Notes: generated from the letters alone by a model not told the origin. Shown: positions 1 to 5,519, counted from the stretch's first letter. The stretch: DNA of 6,470 nucleotides from Bacilli bacterium (GCA_024683115.1 JAIKYM010000064.1:1-6470); one strand, 5' to 3'. Program-made: numbers and translations.

Positions 1-131
1 GCATTAGTTGCAATATCTACATCAAAAGATTCTATACCTAATAAATAATCTCTTACATAGCCACCTACTACATATGCTTGGTATCCTGTTTCAATAATCT
101 TATTTAAAATATTTTTAATTTCATCATTCAT
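1..131 (-). CDS. cca: CCA tRNA nucleotidyltransferase, N-terminal fragment (cut by window edge)
   Basis: Only the first 43 codons are in the window; the gene continues beyond base 1. The start is ATG at 131-129, preceded by TGAGGT (146-141) at 9-nt spacing. The visible peptide carries the hallmark of the class II nucleotidyltransferase head domain: VVGGYVRDYLLG (residues 21-32), followed by FDVDIAT (36-42), in which D37 and D39 are the expected metal-binding carboxylates. In this family the enzyme adds or repairs the 3'-CCA end of tRNAs in the cytosol; the GGxVRD and DxD motifs are shared with bacterial poly(A) polymerase, so that is the alternative. In Firmicutes the CCA enzyme is much more usual. 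The gene stands alone behind a terminator at 189-215 and has its own predicted promoter. Confidence 0.9.
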   Translation of the reverse strand, partial: MNDEIKNILNKIIETGYQAYVVGGYVRDYLLGIESFDVDIATN

Positions 132-157
132 GAATTTATTACCTCATTCTTAATGAT

Positions 158-186
158 ATTATATCATTTATTCTTATTTCATTAAA
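158..186 (-). promoter_or_regulatory. Predicted promoter of the CCA nucleotidyltransferase gene, with a dyad over the -10
   Basis: The minus strand has a perfect -10 box TATAAT at 163-158 and a poor -35 (TTTAAT, 186-181) at 17-nt spacing. The -10 sits inside a perfect 8+1+8 dyad, AATGATATTATATCATT on the plus strand (152-168, centre 160). A very similar dyad covers the -10 region of the ABC operon. The predicted start of transcription is near 151, about 20 nt before the start codon. The -10 is convincing; the -35 is weak. Confidence 0.45.
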
Positions 187-188
187 TG

Positions 189-215
189 AAAAAGGCTGGT
201 ATTAACCAGTCTTTT
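189..215 (-). terminator. Rho-independent terminator after the pentapeptide-like gene
   Basis: Read on the minus strand, GACTGGT (211-205) pairs with ACCAGCC (200-194) around a TAAT loop. There is one A-C mismatch, and flanking A/T runs can extend the stem; five T residues (193-189) follow. It lies 4 nt after the stop codon at 219-221 and separates that gene from the CCA gene. On the plus strand the mismatch becomes a G-U pair and there is a short T run, so it could work both ways, although no plus-strand gene is seen to use it. Confidence 0.8.
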
Positions 216-218
216 ATA

Positions 219-1148
219 TTATTTAGATTTAGGACTTTTAGTTTCATCTGAAGAATCAATTTGTTCATCTAAATCATTAGACAATGAGGTTAATAAACTA
301 TTTTTATAATCCTCATATTCAGCAGTCTCTTGATCGATACTTTCTCCAGTAACTAATTTTCCATTTAAATAACAACCTGTTATATTTTTATAAAATTCCC
401 AAAAGAATCCCTTATTGTCAAATTTACTATCATGCCAAAACATATCATTTTCGTCGAAAGTTATATTAAGCTTAGAATTAGTAAGATTACAATCAGCAGA
501 AAAAACATCTTTATCACCAATTATATTTTCGGCTTTAGCTGAAAATGAACTCAAATCGATATTTGTAAAATTAGAACTCCAAAAAAATGCATTATTTTCC
601 AAATTATCAGGAGATAACTTAATATTAGAATCTGATAAATCACATGTTGAAATAATTTTAATTTCACTCATATTACTCTTAGATAGATCAACACCAGCAA
701 AATTACAATTAGTTATTCTTACTTGATTTAAAGTTTTATATTCAAATGATTTATGAAAATCAATATTAACATTTGTTCCACTGTAGTTAATATTTTCACA
801 ACCTGTTTCTTTAAAAGCGTTTTCTATCATTCCTAAACTAACTAAAGATAAAAAGTTTTCATCCATTTTTTGTTGAAATTCTTCAAAAGGGAAATCCCTA
901 TATAATTCATACAAAGACCATGCAACATCTTCAAATGATATTTCACTTAAGTCTATCTTTTTTAAGAACTCTCCAGACCAAACTGGTAATTTAAAGAAGT
1001 TTCCTTTTTCTTCATTACAAGTAAATGTATCAAATAACAATTCTTCCATTATATTTTTATCAATATGAAGTTTTTGTCCTTCTGGGACTTTTTTCACTTT
1101 TTCAACAATTAAATCTCTAAACGCTTTCTTATCATTTATTCTTAACAT
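219..1148 (-). CDS. Cytosolic protein with degenerate pentapeptide-like repeats, function unknown
   Basis: 309 residues, start ATG at 1148-1146 with ribosome binding site AGAGGTG (1160-1154) at 5-nt spacing. No signal peptide or membrane segment is visible. Residues 1-110 look alpha-helical and charged and match no domain I recognise. Residues about 112-245 contain loose A/N-x-L/F five-residue periodicity, for example NCNFAGVDLSKSNM (147-160), CDLSDSNIKL (169-178), SNFTNIDLSS (192-201) and CNLTNSKLNI (220-229). This suggests a right-handed quadrilateral beta-helix of the pentapeptide-repeat type, but the repeats are too irregular for certainty. The tail (about 270-309) is acidic, Ser/Asp-rich and probably disordered. 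Pentapeptide proteins have varied roles (gyrase protection, protein scaffolding), and none can be assigned here. The gene is a single-gene unit: a terminator precedes it at 1232-1260 and another follows at 189-215. Confidence 0.8.
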   Translation of the reverse strand: MLRINDKKAFRDLIVEKVKKVPEGQKLHIDKNIMEELLFDTFTCNEEKGNFFKLPVWSGEFLKKIDLSEISFEDVAWSLYELYRDFPFEEFQQKMDENFLSLVSLGMIENAFKETGCENINYSGTNVNIDFHKSFEYKTLNQVRITNCNFAGVDLSKSNMSEIKIISTCDLSDSNIKLSPDNLENNAFFWSSNFTNIDLSSFSAKAENIIGDKDVFSADCNLTNSKLNITFDENDMFWHDSKFDNKGFFWEFYKNITGCYLNGKLVTGESIDQETAEYEDYKNSLLTSLSNDLDEQIDSSDETKSPKSK

Positions 1149-1189
1149 AACTACACCTCTAGTATATTATCTAATAGATTTTAATATTT

Positions 1190-1214
1190 TGTAAACTACA
1201 TTTACATAATTATA
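1190..1214 (-). promoter_or_regulatory. Predicted promoter and operator-like dyad of the pentapeptide-like gene
   Basis: A perfect -10 box TATAAT is at 1214-1209 on the minus strand, placing the transcript start near 1202 and giving a leader of about 54 nt; no good -35 accompanies it. Directly downstream lies a perfect inverted repeat, TGTAAA-5 nt-TTTACA (1190-1206), where a repressor would block initiation. An alternative promoter uses TTTACA (1195-1190) as -35 and GATAAT (1171-1166) as -10 with an 18-nt spacer, but it would leave only about 11 nt of leader and start within the ribosome binding site, so it is less likely. Confidence 0.35.
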
Positions 1215-1231
1215 GTTATATCAAAGTAAAT

Positions 1232-1260
1232 AAAAAAGAGTAAAGAATGATCTCTACTCT
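1232..1260 (-). terminator. Rho-independent terminator of the ABC transporter operon
   Basis: On the minus strand AGAGTAGAG (1260-1252) pairs with CTTTACTCT (1245-1237) to give nine base pairs including one G-U, with a 6-nt loop, followed by six T residues and then ATTT. The first two bases of the hairpin (1260-1259) are part of the TAG stop codon (1261-1259) of the last permease gene, so a ribosome finishing the operon would sit on the stem. Confidence 0.88.
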
Positions 1261-2035
1261 ATGAACCAGTACTAGTATATTTTTTTACTCCAAATCTAAA
1301 TGCTATTAAACTTAATATAAATAATATAAATGTTAAAAGTGGCATAAATACATATGCTATATTTGTTGTTCTATCTAATAAATAATCAAGTGGATAATAA
1401 TTAACTACAGTTAACGGAATAACAAATGTGAATACCCAGATAACTGCTTTATGATATATTTGCATTGGATATTGACCTACTTGTCTTGAACCTGATGAAA
1501 ATATATTTATTGCTTCAAGTCCTTGAATTGTTACAAATGATAAAGCTGCTCCAAATATGAATATAGCTAAATACATTGCACATACACCAATTAATACAAA
1601 TAATAATAACAATGCTTTTAATATAGTCCAATTAGTTATTAAATGAGCTATTGTATATATAAATAATCCTGTTATAACAATTAATCTACCTATTTTTTCA
1701 TATCCTATTTTTGACCCTACTATTTGTATAAATAAAGATCTAGGTCTAATTAATAAGATATCAAAATCACCTGATACAATTAATTGAGAGAATAAATCAA
1801 ATCCTCTAAATATAAATTCCATGCAAGCATAACCAAACCAAAGAACTGAGAAATTAAATAGTACTTCATATATACTATACATATCAAATAACTCAAATTT
1901 AGCTATAACTGCAATAATAGTAATTAATTCAGCTAATATATAAAATACTTGTGCAAGAATGGTCATTATAAAAGATGATTTGTATTCTAATTCTATCTTT
2001 AAATGTAAGGCTAAATACTTAAAAAACAATCTCAT
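1259..2035 (-). CDS. ABC-2 type exporter permease, DUF990/COG3694 class
   Basis: 258 residues, start ATG at 2035-2033. The start lies 1 nt after the stop codon of the preceding permease gene, with the G-rich ribosome binding site AAGGGGG (2047-2041) embedded in the end of that gene, so the two are translationally linked. About six membrane segments are visible (roughly 23-45, 56-76, 115-133, 139-168, 197-213 and 228-249). Between segments 2 and 3 is the motif SGDFDILLIRPRSLF (88-102), and later SRQVGQYPMQIY (182-193); both are typical of the DUF990/COG3694 permease family as I know it. It should pair with the second permease as a membrane heterodimer driven by the ATPase at 2834-3817. Relatives of this three-gene type have been linked to export of toxic cationic compounds such as viologens, but the substrate here cannot be read from the sequence. 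A terminator overlaps its stop codon. Confidence 0.88.
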   Translation of the reverse strand: MRLFFKYLALHLKIELEYKSSFIMTILAQVFYILAELITIIAVIAKFELFDMYSIYEVLFNFSVLWFGYACMEFIFRGFDLFSQLIVSGDFDILLIRPRSLFIQIVGSKIGYEKIGRLIVITGLFIYTIAHLITNWTILKALLLLFVLIGVCAMYLAIFIFGAALSFVTIQGLEAINIFSSGSRQVGQYPMQIYHKAVIWVFTFVIPLTVVNYYPLDYLLDRTTNIAYVFMPLLTFILFILSLIAFRFGVKKYTSTGS

Positions 2036-2036
2036 A

Positions 2037-2837
2037 TTAGCCCCCTTGAATAGATACTTTCTTTAATGATAATTTCATTAATAGTTTGCCTATTATAAAT
2101 AATACTACTATCCATGCAATTTGAATTAGAATGCATTGAAAACCATATGCATAATCAATATTAGCTGAATATAATCTAAATGGTAAATCACCTATATATC
2201 TAAAAGGTAATACATTAGCTATTTTTAAAACAAAATCAGGCATAAGTGGTAAAGGTATGCAAAAGCCACCTAATAATCCACCTATTGAATAAACTATACT
2301 TGATATACCTTTATCTTGATATGTATAAAATGTTATTGTTTGAACAATCATATTGATTGTTGTTATAAGAAAAGAACCTAATATAAGTGTAAGTACGAAT
2401 AACAATAAATACATAGGAGATGCAGGTAATGATAATCCATATGGAGATGGTAAAAAGAAGGCAACAATAATAATTGGCAAACATCTTAATGCAGTAGCTG
2501 CATAACGTCTAGCAAGTAATTTTAAATACCACCAACTGTATAAATCATATGGCTTACATAATTCATAAGCTACAGTTCCTGTTTTAATTTGATCAACTAT
2601 AAATGGATCTTTATCATTTAAATATATTATTCTAATAAACGCTTGATTCAACCATACATAACTCATTAATTGAGCTATATTAATACTATCTATATGATTA
2701 TAATTATAAAAAGCTGTATAAACTAAAGCATAAATCATTCCCCAAAAGAATTGAGTAACTAATCCTGCTATAGCTGATGCTCTATATTGTAATTGAACTA
2801 ATAATTCACTCTTAAAAAATGTTAAATATCCACTCAT
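2037..2837 (-). CDS. ABC-2 type exporter permease, COG4587 class
   Basis: 266 residues, start ATG at 2837-2835. The start overlaps the TGA stop of the ATPase gene as ATGA, a classic coupling arrangement; AAGGA (2851-2847) lies 9 nt upstream. Hydrophobic segments are at about 21-43, 57-72, 114-130, 142-166, 178-200 and 231-254, i.e. six membrane spans, as expected for an ABC-2 permease. The loop after span 2 carries IKTGTVAYELCKPYDLY (84-100), which corresponds to the SGDFDILLIRPRSLF loop of the partner permease. The two therefore look like diverged paralogues forming one channel. The GGFCIPLPLMPDF stretch (190-202) resembles the re-entrant region before the last span in ABC-2 families. Together with the neighbouring ATPase and permease it forms a complete exporter; substrate unknown. 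Confidence 0.88.
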   Translation of the reverse strand: MSGYLTFFKSELLVQLQYRASAIAGLVTQFFWGMIYALVYTAFYNYNHIDSINIAQLMSYVWLNQAFIRIIYLNDKDPFIVDQIKTGTVAYELCKPYDLYSWWYLKLLARRYAATALRCLPIIIVAFFLPSPYGLSLPASPMYLLLFVLTLILGSFLITTINMIVQTITFYTYQDKGISSIVYSIGGLLGGFCIPLPLMPDFVLKIANVLPFRYIGDLPFRLYSANIDYAYGFQCILIQIAWIVVLFIIGKLLMKLSLKKVSIQGG

Positions 2838-3817
2838 AAATCATATTCCTTGTATAGATTAACTATTACATTATCTATATCAGTAGGAATAATATTTACA
2901 TCTTCAATTTCACATACTTTAGAATACTCTCTTATAACACTAGAAACAGTATTACAAGACATATCTAAATCAAGTAAAACTTTAGTACTTGTTCTATTTA
3001 TTAAATTTACTTTTTTAATTGTCGGTAGTTTATCTAATTCATTAAAGATAATCTCTACCTTTTTTGTTTTTTCGAATTTCTTTTTGATGTCATCAAAAGT
3101 ACCATCAAATAACTTCTTTCCGTGTCCTATTACAATAACTCTGTTAGTTAAAGCTTCAATATCTGACATATCATGAGAGGTTAATATAATAGTAACTTTA
3201 TCTTTTTTGTTTATTTCTTTAATAAAATTTCTAACTTGTATCTTTGATACAGCATCTAAACCAATAGTTGGTTCATCAAGAAATAAAACTTTAGGGTTAT
3301 GAAGTAATGATGCAGCAATCTCGCAGCGCATTCTTTGTCCTAAACTTAATTGTCTTAAAGGAGTTTTAATGAAATCGCTTAAATCTAACAATTTCACTAG
3401 TTCATTTAATCTCTTATTAAAATCTTTATCACTTATTCTATAGATTTCTTTAAGGATTAAATATGAATCTTCAACTGGTATATCCCACCATAGTTGAGAC
3501 TTTTGACCAAATACAACTCCAATGTTTTTGACATATTTGCTTCTATCTTTAAAGGGATCGAATCCATCAACACTGATTTCTCCTGAATCAGGCTTTAAAA
3601 TACCTGTTAGCATTTTAATAGTTGTGGATTTTCCTGCTCCATTAGGTCCTATATATGCTACTATTTCACCTTTTTTAATGGTAAAAGACACATTATCGAC
3701 TGCATTAATATATTTATATTCTCTCTTGAATAATGTTTTCATAGCATTTATAAGACCACTATCACGTTTTAAAACTTTAAATGTTTTATTTAAATCTTTA
3801 ACTATGATAAAACTCAT
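2834..3817 (-). CDS. ABC transporter ATP-binding protein, COG4586 class
   Basis: 327 residues, start ATG at 3817-3815 with ribosome binding site GGAGGA (3826-3821). All nucleotide-binding motifs are intact: Walker A GPNGAGKST (57-65), Q-loop Q105 in VVFGQKSQLWWDIP, signature LSLGQ (157-161), Walker B VLFLDEP (177-183) with catalytic E182, D-loop GLDA (186-189) and switch H215. The N-terminal insertion before Walker A (FKREYKYINAVDNVSF, 30-45) and the LWWDIP sequence after the Q-loop are characteristic of the COG4586 exporters that pair with COG4587 and COG3694 permeases. That is exactly the neighbourhood here. Residues about 245-327 form a C-terminal extension with alternating strands, also typical of drug-export ATPases. 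The protein hydrolyses ATP at the inner face of the membrane to drive the two downstream permeases. It is the first full-length gene of the operon, preceded by an unusual structured leader with an upstream ORF. Confidence 0.93.
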   Translation of the reverse strand: MSFIIVKDLNKTFKVLKRDSGLINAMKTLFKREYKYINAVDNVSFTIKKGEIVAYIGPNGAGKSTTIKMLTGILKPDSGEISVDGFDPFKDRSKYVKNIGVVFGQKSQLWWDIPVEDSYLILKEIYRISDKDFNKRLNELVKLLDLSDFIKTPLRQLSLGQRMRCEIAASLLHNPKVLFLDEPTIGLDAVSKIQVRNFIKEINKKDKVTIILTSHDMSDIEALTNRVIVIGHGKKLFDGTFDDIKKKFEKTKKVEIIFNELDKLPTIKKVNLINRTSTKVLLDLDMSCNTVSSVIREYSKVCEIEDVNIIPTDIDNVIVNLYKEYDL

Positions 3818-3842
3818 AAATCCTCCATAAATTTGACATCTT

Positions 3843-3926
3843 AAAATCTCAAGGAATTACTATCCTCCTTTCTTTTTCCCACACGCAAAAAGCTACATTT
3901 TTTCTCATGTAGGTCCTTGAAACTTT
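3843..3926 (-). ncRNA. Predicted structured leader RNA of the ABC operon (three-way junction)
   Basis: Folding by eye on the minus strand gives three helices. P1 pairs AAAGTTTCAAGGA (3926-3914) with TCCTTGAGATTTT (3855-3843): 13 uninterrupted pairs including two G-U. P2 pairs CTACAT (3912-3907) with ATGTAG (3898-3893) around an 8-nt loop. P3 pairs CTTTTT (3892-3887) with AAAAAG (3877-3872) around the G-rich loop GCGTGTGGG. P2 and P3 abut with no spacer and could stack; a 16-nt purine-rich strand (3871-3856, containing AAAGGAGG) joins P3 back to P1. P1 begins about 10 nt after the predicted transcript start. The 3' side of P1 (TCCTT) could also pair with AAGGA at 3870-3866 or weakly with the ATPase ribosome binding site, suggesting partner switching. 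I recognise no known riboswitch class; helices are hand-drawn. Confidence 0.5.
3849..3908 (-). CDS. Upstream ORF / possible leader peptide of the ABC operon (19 codons)
   Basis: The reading frame starts at ATG 3908-3906 and ends at TGA 3851-3849, encoding MRKNVAFCVWEKERRIVIP. It has its own ribosome binding site, AAGGA (3918-3914), at an ideal 5-nt spacing, and ends 31 nt before the ATPase start codon. Such short frames in front of transporter genes often act as stalling or attenuation leaders. Two adjacent AGG codons (R14, R15) form an internal AAAGGAGG that could slow ribosomes. The uORF lies almost wholly inside the predicted three-way-junction RNA: its ribosome binding site is in helix P1, its start codon in P2 and its last codons in the other strand of P1, so translation would melt the structure. 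I do not recognise the peptide. It may be a true leader peptide or a chance frame in a structured RNA. Confidence 0.42.
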   Translation of the reverse strand: MRKNVAFCVWEKERRIVIP

Positions 3927-3941
3927 GTAAAACGTCAAGTA

Positions 3942-3971
3942 AATAATATAATATTATTTAAAAAAAATCAA
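3942..3971 (-). promoter_or_regulatory. Predicted promoter of the ABC operon with -10 dyad
   Basis: On the minus strand, -35 TTGATT (3971-3966) and -10 TATTAT (3948-3943) are separated by 17 nt, putting the start of transcription near 3936 and the leader at about 118 nt. The -10 and part of the spacer lie in a perfect 9+1+9 dyad, AAATAATATTATATTATTT (3959-3941). A second inverted repeat, TTGAAACTT (3978-3970) and AAGTTTCAA (3925-3917), brackets the whole promoter; its inner arm is part of helix P1 of the leader. Base composition is extremely AT-rich, so the dyads could be partly coincidental. Confidence 0.5.
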
Positions 3972-3978
3972 GTTTCAA

Positions 3979-4014
3979 TAAAAAAATAACTAACTAGTTG
4001 ATAGTTAGTTATTT
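3979..4014 (-). terminator. Rho-independent terminator of the broken BspA-like gene
   Basis: On the minus strand AAATAACTAACTA (4014-4002) pairs perfectly with TAGTTAGTTATTT (3996-3984) across a TCAAC loop, followed by four more T residues (3983-3980 region). This 13-bp stem contains the TAA stop codon (4007-4005) of the C-terminal reading frame of the pseudogene, which supports that frame as the genuine end of the gene. It insulates the ABC operon promoter just downstream. Confidence 0.88.
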
Positions 4015-4842
4015 AATTCTTCCATTTTACCAAGTTTAATATACATATTAGATAACTCTAATTTCTTAGCATATCTCATTGGAGAACCATTGCCATTTAT
4101 AGATGCACCGAATGTAACAGTTGTATTAAATGTTCCTGTGTAATTGTTACAGATGATTCAGGTGTTTCACCATTTGTATGGGATGAACTATAATTAGTAG
4201 CATATGTTGTTCCTTTAGCACCTACTAGTTTTGAATTGTTATAGAACACTTTATTGGCAATTGCATCACTAGTAATATTAAAATCAAATCTAGCATTAAT
4301 AGTTGTTAAAGCTGTTGCACCATTGAACATATTTGAATAATTGTGTACTTTCGTAGTATCAAAGTTCTCACCAAAAGTTACAGTCTTAATTCCTGTTGCA
4401 GCTGTGAATATACCAAGCATGTTTTCAACATTACTAGTATCAAAACTACTTAAATCAACATCAGTTACTTTAGAACCTTTTCTAAACATCAAATACATAC
4501 TTCTAACATTAGATGTATCAACACCTGAAACATCAATTTCAGTTATACTAGTACAACCAGCAAACACTCTCTTCATGTCAGATGCATTAGTTGTAGGTAA
4601 ATTAGCAGATATATTAATTGTTTCATGAGTATGAGAAAAACTAATATTATTAACTAAAGTAGAATCATTAGGTTCATTAGACATACAAGTATCATACCAA
4701 CAGGTTTAAACATTGCTATACCATTTATAGATAAAGATGTAGATAAAGCTGAAAAAACAACGGAAATTAAAACTACTGGTAGTACAAATACAAATAATAG
4801 ATTAAGCCATAAATACTTATATAACTTCTTATGATTTCCCAT
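4005..4842 (-). pseudogene. Secreted BspA-type (DUF285 repeat) surface protein, broken by two frameshifts
   Basis: Three minus-strand frames join into one protein of about 278 residues. Frame 1 (from ATG 4842-4840) gives 49 residues with a hydrophobic signal segment (12-33) and FSALSTSLSINGIA. One missing base near 4694-4698 shifts to the frame with Y-D-T-C-MSNEPND (running to about 4142). This part carries DUF285-type repeats, e.g. DVSGVDTSNVRSMYLMF, DLSSFDTSNVENMLGIF and FDTTKVHNYSNMF, ending LVGAKGTTYATNYSSSHT. Two extra bases (or one missing) near 4137-4141 shift to a 43-residue tail, GTFNTTVTFGASINGNGSPM onward, ending at TAA 4007-4005 inside the terminator. DUF285 repeats form leucine-rich-like solenoids on cell-surface proteins. 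There is no good Shine-Dalgarno before 4842 (only GATAGA) and no LPXTG anchor. Sequencing error is the alternative to true decay; as written the longest unbroken pieces end at 4654 and 4097. Confidence 0.78.
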
Positions 4843-4883
4843 TCTATCACTATTCTATTTATTTATACTATATATTTACACAT

Positions 4884-4909
4884 AAAAAAAAGATGGATAA
4901 ATCCATCTT
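4884..4909 (-). terminator. Rho-independent terminator of the secreted-protein gene
   Basis: On the minus strand AAGATGGA (4909-4902) pairs perfectly with TCCATCTT (4897-4890) around a TTTA loop, running straight into a T tract (to 4884). It lies 8 nt after the stop codon at 4918-4920 and so ends that transcript before the BspA-like pseudogene. Confidence 0.92.
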
Positions 4910-4917
4910 CTATTAAA

Positions 4918-5490
4918 TTACTTTTGTACGAATAATACAGTTAAATCTCTACCAGTAATAGTAGCATTTCCTGAAGGTAATTGAGTAGCATCTCCATCAT
5001 ATTGTACAGTAATTAAAATATCTTTTGATTCACCAGCAGCTAATTCATTACCAGCAGTAATTTGAGATCCGTCTGCCCAAGTAACAGTATAATCAATATT
5101 TGCTCTGATTATAGCTTCATCTTCACTAGAAGCAGCAGTAACATTTAATGCATCTCCTAAAGATACAGTTGAAACTTTAGCATCAATAGTACCATTATTT
5201 TTAACAGTTATAGTATAAGTCCCTTTATCACCAGGTTTAGTAACTACAACATCATAACCTGTAAATGCAGTATTTGTCATTGTTGGAGTTAAAGTCTTAT
5301 AAGCTCCTGTTCCGTTTGCGCTAAATGTATTAGCAGTAAATTTGATGTCCCAAGTTGCAGGAACAACCTTTGCAGTACCAGCAATTTCTAAAGATGTAGA
5401 CATAGCTGCAAAACCTACTGAAATACCAACTACAGCAATGAATAATGCAACTACAGTAAATAATTGTAACATTTTTTTATTATTTTTCAT
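4918..5490 (-). CDS. Small secreted surface protein, TasA/CalY-like architecture
   Basis: 190 residues, start ATG at 5490-5488 with AAGGAG (5506-5501) at 10-nt spacing. The N-terminus is a signal sequence: KNNKK, then a hydrophobic core (about 9-29), then FAAMSTSLEIAGTA (27-40). The mature part is beta-rich, with ATWDIKF (45-51), and KPGDKGTYTITVKNNGTIDAKV (residues 85-106), which looks like one strand-turn unit of an Ig-like fold such as is seen in TasA/camelysin-type and DUF11-like secreted proteins. A second similar unit (AAGESKDILITVQYDG, 151-166) follows. There are no cysteines, lipobox or LPXTG sorting motif, so it may assemble extracellularly or be held by its N-terminus. An adjacent DUF5305 gene is consistent, since in my knowledge DUF5305 proteins occur near SipW-type signal peptidases and their substrates. 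The family assignment is inference; that it is exported is well supported. Confidence 0.7.
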   Translation of the reverse strand: MKNNKKMLQLFTVVALFIAVVGISVGFAAMSTSLEIAGTAKVVPATWDIKFTANTFSANGTGAYKTLTPTMTNTAFTGYDVVVTKPGDKGTYTITVKNNGTIDAKVSTVSLGDALNVTAASSEDEAIIRANIDYTVTWADGSQITAGNELAAGESKDILITVQYDGDATQLPSGNATITGRDLTVLFVQK

Positions 5491-5519
5491 TTTTTCTATT
5501 CTCCTTTATTTCTATTGTA

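Noticed and set aside
2850..3830. Plus-strand open frames opposite the ATPase gene
   Set aside because: They are antisense shadows of a gene with all ABC motifs intact and have no ribosome binding site or recognisable protein.
3887..3912. Strong intrinsic terminator in the ABC leader (CTACAT/ATGTAG hairpin plus T5)
   Set aside because: The stem has only six pairs, two of them G-C, and an 8-nt loop; it is too weak to call as a terminator alone and is kept as helix P2 of the leader and a possible weak attenuator.
4097..4684. Independent intracellular 195-residue gene starting at ATG 4684
   Set aside because: There is no ribosome binding site before this ATG, coding sense continues upstream (Y-D-T-C) into the signal-peptide frame, and its last 13 residues are out of frame relative to the tail that ends at the terminator.
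4654..4842. Separate 62-residue membrane protein
   Set aside because: Its first 49 residues are the signal-peptide region of the frameshifted BspA-like gene; the last 13 residues are out-of-frame translation after a lost base.
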